A stretch of DNA of 11,580 nt, from assembly GCA_027490555.1 (NCBI GenBank), contig JAIXXW010000390.1, positions 1 through 11,580 on the forward strand. Reading direction: 5' to 3'. The number at the start of each line of letters is the position of its first letter. The first letter of the stretch is position 1. Positions 7,080 to 11,580 of this stretch are shown here, piece after piece. The DNA is from Comamonadaceae bacterium. GTDB taxonomy: Bacteria; Pseudomonadota; Gammaproteobacteria; Burkholderiales; Burkholderiaceae_C. The notes below the pieces were generated by a model. It did not search any database and was not told the origin of the DNA. It saw only the letters and a list, made by a program, of their open reading frames with translations. Made by a program: the position numbers and the translations under genes.

Positions 7080-7089
7080 GAGGTGAGAC

Positions 7090-7413
7090 TCAGAAAGGCA
7101 GTTTCATGCCTGGTGGCAAACCGGCGGTGAGCTTGCCCATTTTCTGCTGTGAAACCTCTTCGGCCATGCGCACCGCATCGTTGAAAGCGGCAGCTACCAG
7201 GTCTTCCAGCATGTCCTTGTCATCGGCCAGCAAACTCGGATCGATGGTGATGCGGCGCACATTGTGCTTGCAGGTCATCAACACCTTGACCATGCCCGAG
7301 CCTGCCTGGCCTTCGACTTCGACAAAGGCCAGCTCCTCCTGGGCTTTTTTCAGGTTGTCCTGCATCGCCTGGGCCTGCTTCATGAGGCCGGCCAGTTGTC
7401 CCTTGTTGAACAT
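7090..7413 (-). CDS. ybaB: YbaB/EbfC-family nucleoid-associated protein
   Basis: A 107-aa small DNA-binding protein; family members form dimers shaped like tweezers and bind DNA at the nucleoid. The sequence has the usual parts: an N-terminal helix 'GQLAGLMKQAQAMQDNLKKAQEEL', a central sheet with 'GMVKVLMTCKHNVRRITIDP' in place of the more usual G-x-V-K-V-x-x-x-G, and a helix 'LEDLVAAAFNDAVRMAEEV', ending 'GLPPGMKLPF'. ATG at 7413 is preceded by AAGGA at good spacing. It sits 36 bp after dnaX and 10 bp before recR, so it belongs to their operon. Its exact role in DNA repair or gene control is not settled even in E. coli. Confidence 0.97.
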   Translation of the reverse strand: MFNKGQLAGLMKQAQAMQDNLKKAQEELAFVEVEGQAGSGMVKVLMTCKHNVRRITIDPSLLADDKDMLEDLVAAAFNDAVRMAEEVSQQKMGKLTAGLPPGMKLPF

Positions 7414-7449
7414 GTTGTTTCCTTAAAAAAGAATTGAAACGGGGATTGA

Positions 7450-9354
7450 TCAAATCAGCTGGAGGCTGCCGGGCACGATTTTCGCCCCGAAATCGCGCAC
7501 CATCGCCTGGACCAGCGGGTCGTTCTGAATCAGCGCTTGTGCAGCCTGCATGGCTTCAGCGGCCTTGACGGCCATCCGCCGGGCAGGGCTGTCCGCCACC
7601 GGGCCCACCTCGATGTGCAATGTCACATCGCCCTGCCCCGCCGCCCGCAAAGCCGCTTGCAAACGCTCGCGGCTGGCCGGGTGGTTGAGCGTCTCGCGCT
7701 CCACGCGCAACTGCCACTGGTCGCCATCCCGGGCCAACAACTGCGATTGCAGCGCCAGCTCGCGCACCAGCGCGGTGATGGCCTCCTGGTCCAGCAGGTC
7801 CTGCACCAAGCCGTGCCAGACATCGCCCTCGGGGGTGGCTTGCAATGGCAGCGCTGCGTCGGCCCGTGGCGTGTCCCCTCGGACCGAGGGTTCGGACAGC
7901 TCGCGCACGGGCAATGTGCGCAGTGCCGGTGCGGCGGGCACCACCGGCAGCGAATTCTGTGCGCCGGGGTCGGCGTGGTCGGTGGTGTCAGGCCCATCTT
8001 CCCAGGGCGCAGGCTCATCGCTGGCCACAGCCTCTTGCGGCCACAGCGCAGGCGGCAGATCCGGCGGGGCGCTGGGTGCAGGCGGGGTCTGCGCTGCGGT
8101 CGCTGGCGCAGCGCAAGACACCGGCGGCTCGGCGGCAGCGGGCACCGTTGTGGCCACAGGCGCTGCGGGCGTCGGTGCAGACGGGCGGGCGAGAGACGGC
8201 TCAGGCGGCGATCGGTGTGGGGTCAGCGGACTTTTTTTTTCTGCCGTTGCGCCTTGCGGTTGGAAGGCCAGCAGGCGAATCAGCACCATGGTCAAGGCCG
8301 CGTACTCGTCGGGGGCCAGGCCCAGCTCGGTGCGCCCATGCAGACACAGGCTGTAGAGCAACTGGGTCATTTCAGCAGGCATGCTGGCGGCGAGTTCGGC
8401 CAGGCCCTGCGTGTCGGGGTCTTCATCGCCCTGCGCCATGCCAGGCACCATCTGCATCACCGCCATGCGCTGCAGCAGCATGGCCATGTCTTCCAGCGTG
8501 GCGGCAGCGGACACGCCTTGCAGGCGCAGGTCATTGACCTGGTTCACCACCGCTGCACCCTCTCCTTCGGCCAGGGCGCGGATGAGCTGCATCACATGGC
8601 TGCGGTCCACACTGCCCAGCATCTGGCGCACGGCCGATTCCTGGAGCTGGCCATTGCCAAAGGCGATGGCCTGGTCCGTCAGGCTCAGCGCGTCCCGCAT
8701 CGAGCCGCGCGCGGCACGGGCCAACAGGCGCAAGGCCTGAGGTTCGGCCGGCATGTGCTCGGCCGCCAGCACCTCGGTCAGGTGCTCAAACACCGTCTCA
8801 GGCGCCATGGGCCGCAGATTGAACTGCAGGCAACGCGAGAGCACCGTCACCGGCACTTTTTGCGGGTCGGTCGTGGCCAGCACGAATTTCAGGTACTCGG
8901 GGGGTTCTTCCAAGGTCTTCAACATCGCGTTGAAAGCGGTGTTGGTGAGCATGTGCACCTCGTCGATCATGAAGACCTTGAAGCGCCCCTGCACCGGTTT
9001 GTACACCGCCTGCTCCAGCAAACTCTGGACCTCGTCCACGCCCCGGTTCGAGGCCGCATCGAGTTCGGTGTAATCCACAAAACGCCCAGCGTCGATGTCC
9101 CGGCAGGCCTGACAGACACCGCAGGGTTCGGCGGTGATGCCGCCTTGCCCGTCGATGCCCTGGCAGTTGAGCGACTTGGCCAGGATGCGCGACACGGTGG
9201 TTTTGCCCACGCCGCGGGTGCCAGTGAACAGATAGGCATGGTGCAGGCGTTGCTGCACCAGGGCATGGGTCAGGGCTTGAACCACATGCGCTTGCCCCAC
9301 CATTTCGCTGAAATTGCGGGGGCGGTATTTGCGCGCGAGAACAAGGTAGGACAT
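7450..9354 (-). CDS. dnaX: DNA polymerase III subunits tau and gamma (clamp loader)
   Basis: A 634-aa DnaX, the AAA+ motor of the clamp loader; full-length tau also ties polymerase and helicase together at the fork. The N-terminus is canonical (MSYLVLARKYRP). Walker A is GTRGVGKT (45-52); zinc cysteines are C64, C78, C81 and C84; Walker B is 'VFMIDEVH' with D131-E132; sensor 1 lies around T161-T162; the SRC motif with arginine finger R174 follows. Domain III runs to about residue 370. A Pro/Ala-rich linker (about 375-500) then leads to the tau C-terminal domain. A run of nine A's at codons 372-375 sits at the domain III/linker border. ATG at 9354 is chosen over an in-frame TTG at 9429 because family alignment is exact. 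No good ribosome site is visible. It is first in the dnaX-ybaB-recR operon. Confidence 0.97.
   Translation of the reverse strand: MSYLVLARKYRPRNFSEMVGQAHVVQALTHALVQQRLHHAYLFTGTRGVGKTTVSRILAKSLNCQGIDGQGGITAEPCGVCQACRDIDAGRFVDYTELDAASNRGVDEVQSLLEQAVYKPVQGRFKVFMIDEVHMLTNTAFNAMLKTLEEPPEYLKFVLATTDPQKVPVTVLSRCLQFNLRPMAPETVFEHLTEVLAAEHMPAEPQALRLLARAARGSMRDALSLTDQAIAFGNGQLQESAVRQMLGSVDRSHVMQLIRALAEGEGAAVVNQVNDLRLQGVSAAATLEDMAMLLQRMAVMQMVPGMAQGDEDPDTQGLAELAASMPAEMTQLLYSLCLHGRTELGLAPDEYAALTMVLIRLLAFQPQGATAEKKSPLTPHRSPPEPSLARPSAPTPAAPVATTVPAAAEPPVSCAAPATAAQTPPAPSAPPDLPPALWPQEAVASDEPAPWEDGPDTTDHADPGAQNSLPVVPAAPALRTLPVRELSEPSVRGDTPRADAALPLQATPEGDVWHGLVQDLLDQEAITALVRELALQSQLLARDGDQWQLRVERETLNHPASRERLQAALRAAGQGDVTLHIEVGPVADSPARRMAVKAAEAMQAAQALIQNDPLVQAMVRDFGAKIVPGSLQLI
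8232..8240 (-). other. A9 homopolymer in dnaX, candidate slippage site
   Basis: On the coding strand nine consecutive A's follow a G, read GAA AAA AAA AGT (E372-K373-K374-S375). If one A is lost in the message, translation ends after Val-Arg at a TGA (8225-8223), giving 376 aa. If one A is gained or the ribosome slips back one base, it ends at a TGA (8203-8201), giving 384 aa. Both products keep domains I-III only, as gamma does. An AAGG lies about 11 bases upstream of the run. Confidence 0.5.
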
Positions 9355-9358
9355 GGGG

Positions 9359-9371
9359 CCGATTCTATCGG
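9359..9371 (-). promoter_or_regulatory. Dyad and -10-like element at the dnaX start
   Basis: CCGAT-N3-ATCGG is a perfect 5+5 inverted repeat a few bases upstream of the dnaX ATG. Within it, on the minus strand, TAGAAT (9367-9362) matches the -10 consensus at five of six places. A start 7 bases downstream would fall on or next to the ATG. No -35 match is found at 16-18 bp. It may be a promoter for a leaderless dnaX message, an operator, or a small hairpin over the start. Confidence 0.3.
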
Positions 9372-9465
9372 TCTGGCCAATGGACTTGTCCCAAGGGGCC
9401 CACCAGGCCGGTGCAAGCAGGCGGTGCAAGGCCCATGGCGGCAGATCGGTGGTTCAACTCACTCT

Positions 9466-9510
9466 AAAAAAAAGATCAGGGATGAAAAGCCCGGTCCGCT
9501 CGCCTACAAT
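9466..9510 (+). promoter_or_regulatory. Promoter of the SRP RNA gene
   Basis: TACAAT at 9505-9510 is a five-of-six -10 element. ATGAAA at 9482-9487 is a weaker -35 (four of six) at the ideal 17-bp spacing. The predicted start is around 9517, which is where the RNA closing stem begins. An A8 tract at 9466-9473 lies about 45-52 bases upstream of that start, as an UP element would. The stretch between -10 and start (CGGCACC) is GC-rich, like the discriminator of stringently controlled stable-RNA promoters. Confidence 0.6.
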
Positions 9511-9517
9511 CGGCACC

Positions 9518-9611
9518 GACGGGCCTTCCCGCATGGTGAAGCGGCCAACCGGGTCAGGTGGGGAACCAAGCAGCCCTAACCGTGGAGCCAGTGCCGGGGT
9601 CAAGGCTCGTC
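9518..9611 (+). ncRNA. ffs: Signal recognition particle RNA (4.5S RNA)
   Basis: About 94 nt, the RNA partner of Ffh that targets inner-membrane proteins co-translationally. The ends pair: GACGGGCCTT (9518-9527) with AAGGCTCGTC (9602-9611), ten pairs with one G-U. The helix continues with CCCG/CGGG and TGG/CCA. The conserved Ffh-binding internal loop is present as GTCAGGT (9553-9559) opposite AAGCAGC (9568-9574), capped by the GGAA tetraloop (9562-9565). The two pairs closing that tetraloop are GG/CC, whereas E. coli has CC/GG. It is divergent from dnaX; SRP RNA next to dnaX is also known in Bacillus. Exact ends are estimated from pairing and could be off by a few bases, especially at the 3' end. 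Confidence 0.88.
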
Positions 9612-9631
9612 ACCTATTCCCAACAACCGAG

Positions 9632-9641
9632 TTCAGCTGAA
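9632..9641. repeat. Ten-base perfect palindrome
   Basis: TTCAGCTGAA is a perfect palindrome without spacer between the SRP RNA 3' end and the following hairpin. It is too tight to form an RNA hairpin. It might be a protein-binding site or chance; nothing else in this stretch supports a role. Confidence 0.25.
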
Positions 9642-9646
9642 AGTGT

Positions 9647-9669
9647 CGTGTTCTCACCCCAAGAACACG
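9647..9669. terminator. Hairpin between convergent ffs and the 98-aa gene
   Basis: CGTGTTCT and AGAACACG are perfect 8-base arms around a 7-base loop (CACCCCA). It lies 17 bases past the stop of the minus-strand 98-aa gene and 36 bases past the SRP RNA, so it could end transcription from both sides. Neither side has a real T-tract (minus strand shows only a TTT soon after), so the call is tentative. Confidence 0.45.
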
Positions 9670-9685
9670 CCACATCTGGGAGAGA

Positions 9686-9982
9686 TCAGGCCAGGCGGCG
9701 GCTGAGGGTGGCGAAAGACTGCTTCTTTTCCTTGCGCATCGGGGTGTGGGGCGACACCGTGGCCACGGCACTGCGCAACATGTCGGCAACCAGGGCATCC
9801 GCCCGGACGTGGGGGCCGTGACGATCGGTTTCGAAGGCCAGACGGGTGGTTTGGGCCATCTGGGCCACAAAATTCTGAGGGTAATCCCTGACGGAAAATC
9901 CCCGCAGCGTCATCACTTTCATGAAGGCATTGGCTGCCTCTTCGATGGCACGCTGGTATTCCTGGCTGGCTTCTGGCGACAT
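9686..9982 (-). CDS. Conserved-looking hypothetical protein, 98 aa
   Basis: I do not recognise this protein. From ATG at 9982 it is 98 aa, soluble, with no signal peptide or membrane segment. It reads as mostly helical: an acidic N-terminal helix (EASQEYQRAIEEAANAF), a middle with 'RGFSVRDYPQNFVAQMAQTTRLAFET', then 'VRADALVADMLRSAV', and a basic tail with 'MRKEKK' and 'LSRRLA'. The start is set by an AGAGG ribosome site four to five bases upstream; an in-frame TTG at 10051 would add 23 residues but has no ribosome site. It sits alone, 85 bp downstream of the flavoprotein gene on the same strand and convergent with ffs. Real coding is supported by the start signal, the composition and lack of a better frame, but function is unknown. 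Confidence 0.72.
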   Translation of the reverse strand: MSPEASQEYQRAIEEAANAFMKVMTLRGFSVRDYPQNFVAQMAQTTRLAFETDRHGPHVRADALVADMLRSAVATVSPHTPMRKEKKQSFATLSRRLA

Positions 9983-9986
9983 ATCG

Positions 9987-9993
9987 ACCTCTT
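9987..9993 (-). promoter_or_regulatory. Ribosome binding site deciding the 98-aa start
   Basis: AAGAGGT on the minus strand, four bases before the ATG at 9982. This favours the 98-aa form over the upstream TTG start. Confidence 0.6.
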
Positions 9994-10031
9994 GGATGGA
10001 GTTCAGTGAGTTTCCAGACACTAACGCAGCG

Positions 10032-10052
10032 CTTGTCACGTCGGCTGACAAG
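10032..10052. promoter_or_regulatory. 21-bp dyad between flavoprotein stop and 98-aa gene
   Basis: CTTGTCA and TGACAAG are perfect 7-base inverted arms around a 7-base spacer (CGTCGGC on plus). It lies 15 bases past the flavoprotein stop and 49 bases before the 98-aa gene ATG. As an RNA hairpin it could end the flavoprotein message, but no T-tract follows. As DNA it has the size and symmetry of a dimeric repressor site, and its TTGTCA arm resembles a -35 element for the 98-aa gene. Confidence 0.35.
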
Positions 10053-10067
10053 ATTTGTGTGGAAATG

Positions 10068-11381
10068 TTACAAATTCTTCAAAATACTTTGCCCGGCACG
10101 CCAACCGCTGGCCAGGCAAGCCGTCAGCAGGTAGCCGCCTGTGGGCGCCTCCCAATCGAGCATTTCGCCCGCGCAGTAGACCCCCGGACGACCCCGAACC
10201 TCGAGCTCAGGGCTCAAGGCTTCCAGGGCGACGCCACCTGCGGTACTGATCGCCTCGGCCACGGGCCGTGGCTGCCTCAAGGGCAGCTTCAGCTGCTTGA
10301 GGGCCATGGCCAACCCAGCCAGATCGGCCATTTCCTGTGCAGTGCACAACTCATGGACCAGGCCCATCTTGACGCCTTCGATGCCCAGACGGCTTTTCAA
10401 ATGGCTGGACAGGCTGCGGCTGCCCCGAGGCCGGCCGACCTCGGCGAGCAGCTGCTCGGGCGTCTTGTGGGGCAACAAATCCAGCACCAGCTGGGCGGCG
10501 CCCCGGCGGCGAAGGTCTTCTCGCAAAAAGGCAGCCGCGGCATAGACCAGACTGCCTTCGATGCCCGTCTCGGTGATCACGAATTCGCCCTGACGGAAAA
10601 ACCGGGGGGGTGCGCCGTCCGGCTGACCGACTTCGGCATCCACCCGCACAGTCACTGACTTGAGGGGCTGGCCAGAGAACCGGCTTCGAAAATGGGGTGT
10701 CCAGTCCTGGCCTTCGCGCCCGAGCACGTCAAAACCACAATTGGCCGCCTGCAAAGGGGCCACCGTGATGCCCTGCGCCTGCAAGAGAGGCACCCAGGCA
10801 CCGTCCGAGCCCAGGTGCGGCCAACTGGCCCCGCCCAAAGCCAGCAAGGTGGCCCGGGCCTGAACCCGGCGAACACCGTGGGCCGCTGTGGGCTCCAACA
10901 CCAAGTGCTCACCCGACCAACCCCGCCAGCGATGGCGCATGTGGAACTGCACAGGCACACCCCCATCGGGATGACGCAATCGGTGCAACCATGCCCTCAG
11001 CAATGGGGCCGCCTTCATTTCTTCTGGGAAAACGCGGCCCGAGGTGCCCACAAAAGTCTGGATGCCCAGGCCTTTGGCCCAATCCCGAATGGCCTGTGCA
11101 CCCATGTCCTCCAGCCATGCGCCGACAACCTGTTCACGTTGACCAAACCGGGTGCGAAACAGCTCGGAGGGCTCCGAATGGGTCAGGTTCAAGCCGCCTT
11201 TGCCGGCCAACAAAAATTTGCGCCCTACCGAAGGCATGGCATCGAACAGGTGCACGCCCACGCCCGCGCGGGACAGGACTTCTGCCGCCATCAAGCCTGC
11301 CGGGCCGCCCCCCACGATGGCCACGTCTGCTTGAAGCACAGGGGTCTCATCCCGCAAAGGCATGTCGTTGGAAAAGGTCAT
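10068..11381 (-). CDS. FAD-dependent oxidoreductase, HI0933 / PP_4765-type flavoprotein
   Basis: A 437-aa flavoprotein. The FAD-binding Rossmann motif is 'VAIVGGGPAGLMAAEVLSRAG' (GGGPAGL at 24-30). The family signature 'GRKFLLAGKGGLNLTHSEP' follows around residues 53-71, then 'TSGRVFPEEMKAAPLLRAWL' and 'LLALGGASWPHLGSDG'. Near the C-terminus are 'GGVALEALSPELE' and 'CAGEMLDWEAPTGGYLLTACLASGWRAG', the FAD-contacting end. The DWEAPTGGY form points to the PP_4765 subgroup rather than the BaiN-like one. Substrate and physiological reaction are not established for this family. ATG at 11381 is preferred: a TTGACA-containing promoter just upstream predicts a start near 11402, which would exclude the in-frame GTG at 11423. 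ATG at 11363 is also possible. No neighbour suggests a pathway; it is divergent from trxA. Confidence 0.88.
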   Translation of the reverse strand: MTFSNDMPLRDETPVLQADVAIVGGGPAGLMAAEVLSRAGVGVHLFDAMPSVGRKFLLAGKGGLNLTHSEPSELFRTRFGQREQVVGAWLEDMGAQAIRDWAKGLGIQTFVGTSGRVFPEEMKAAPLLRAWLHRLRHPDGGVPVQFHMRHRWRGWSGEHLVLEPTAAHGVRRVQARATLLALGGASWPHLGSDGAWVPLLQAQGITVAPLQAANCGFDVLGREGQDWTPHFRSRFSGQPLKSVTVRVDAEVGQPDGAPPRFFRQGEFVITETGIEGSLVYAAAAFLREDLRRRGAAQLVLDLLPHKTPEQLLAEVGRPRGSRSLSSHLKSRLGIEGVKMGLVHELCTAQEMADLAGLAMALKQLKLPLRQPRPVAEAISTAGGVALEALSPELEVRGRPGVYCAGEMLDWEAPTGGYLLTACLASGWRAGQSILKNL

Positions 11382-11408
11382 CTGCTGGGGGTCTGGCCGC
11401 ACCGATCC

Positions 11409-11437
11409 ATGGAACGGGCACACAGAGTTTCTGTCAA
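11409..11437 (-). promoter_or_regulatory. Candidate promoter of the flavoprotein gene
   Basis: On the minus strand a perfect TTGACA (11437-11432) is followed after exactly 17 bp by TTCCAT (11414-11409), a poor -10 with three of six matches. The predicted start near 11402 leaves a leader of about 20 bases to the ATG at 11381. Confidence 0.4.
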
Positions 11438-11440
11438 AAT
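11432..11440 (+). promoter_or_regulatory. Candidate extended -10 of trxA
   Basis: TGT followed directly by CAAAAT forms an extended -10 (TGn plus four of six). No good -35 is seen. The start would fall near 11447, giving a leader of about 39 bases. It overlaps the -35 of the opposing flavoprotein promoter, so the two might compete. Confidence 0.3.
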
Positions 11441-11485
11441 AGCGTTCACTTTAGCTGCATCTTCATTGTTGAGAAGGAAAAGGCC

Positions 11486-11580
11486 ATGGCCAGCGATTTG
11501 ATCAAACACATCACCGACGCGACGTTCGAAGCCGACGTGCTCCAGTCCAACCAGCCTGTGGTGGTCGACTTTTGGGCCGA
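11486..11580 (+). CDS. trxA: Thioredoxin 1, N-terminal fragment
   Basis: The first 31 codons and two bases of thioredoxin, a cytosolic disulfide reductase that supplies electrons to ribonucleotide reductase and other targets. The visible sequence begins MASDLIKHITDATFEADVL and ends 'PVVVDFWA', which lines up with the E. coli segment 'ILVDFWAEWCGPC'; the active-site CGPC lies just past the right edge. ATG at 11486 has a clear AAGGA ribosome site 7 bases upstream. It is divergent from the flavoprotein gene across about 104 bp. In many betaproteobacteria rho follows trxA, but that is outside this window. Confidence 0.95.
   Translation, partial: MASDLIKHITDATFEADVLQSNQPVVVDFWA

Noticed and set aside
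7537..9579. 680-codon open frame on the plus strand opposite dnaX, running into ffs
   Set aside because: It is the antisense shadow of a GC-rich gene. Its product is rich in His, Arg and Gln with no recognisable domain, it has no ribosome site, and it runs into the SRP RNA.
10692..11501. 269-codon plus-strand frame over the flavoprotein and trxA start
   Set aside because: Antisense to the flavoprotein, in a different frame from trxA, and without a start signal.
1..11580. Search for mobile elements, CRISPR arrays, toxin-antitoxin pairs or defence genes
   Set aside because: No transposase, integrase, direct-repeat array or terminal inverted repeats were seen; all large coding regions are housekeeping or transport genes.

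Overview
The window looks like ordinary, gene-dense chromosome of a GC-rich betaproteobacterium, most likely Burkholderiales and probably Comamonadaceae. This rests on protein sequence character, the gene order ffs / dnaX-ybaB-recR, the trxA start, and the yafS-rnhA block. The taxon is an inference, since no 16S or database search was available. No transposase, phage gene, CRISPR array, tRNA or rRNA was seen, and I found no convincing new multi-gene system.

Layout, left to right. (1) Positions 1-1545, minus strand: the first 50 codons of an RND efflux permease, overlapped by the gene for its periplasmic adaptor, which has a long Gly/Pro/Ala-rich tail. (2) Positions 1673-2936, minus strand: RNase HI (rnhA), overlapped by a YafS-type methyltransferase gene. 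(3) Positions 2935-5273, plus strand: glyoxalase II (gloB) and the lipoprotein lytic transglycosylase MltD, joined by an ATGA stop/start overlap. The order mltD-gloB-yafS-rnhA, with gloB divergent from yafS, matches E. coli, so the block is deeply conserved. (4) Positions 5281-6345, minus strand: an NMT1/SsuA-like periplasmic binding protein with a Tat-like signal and no permease or ATPase beside it. (5) Positions 6489-9354, minus strand: recR, ybaB and dnaX, transcribed dnaX to ybaB to recR. (6) Positions 9355-9685: a gap whose main content is the small SRP RNA (4.5S RNA, ffs) on the plus strand, recognised from its fold and conserved loop bases, with its own promoter. (7) Positions 9686-9982, minus strand: an unrecognised 98-aa protein. 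(8) Positions 10068-11381, minus strand: a flavoprotein of the HI0933 / PP_4765 type. (9) Position 11486 to the edge, plus strand: the start of thioredoxin trxA.

Functionally these are housekeeping modules: replication clamp loader and recombinational repair (dnaX, recR, with YbaB), RNA-DNA hybrid removal (rnhA), protein targeting (ffs), methylglyoxal detoxification (gloB), cell-wall turnover (mltD), redox (trxA) and multidrug export (RND pair). The observations most worth a second look are a nine-A run in dnaX where slippage in either direction would make a short gamma-like protein, an SRP RNA with a swapped apical base-pair pair, divergent gloB/yafS start codons that share bases, and several dyads in promoter regions.
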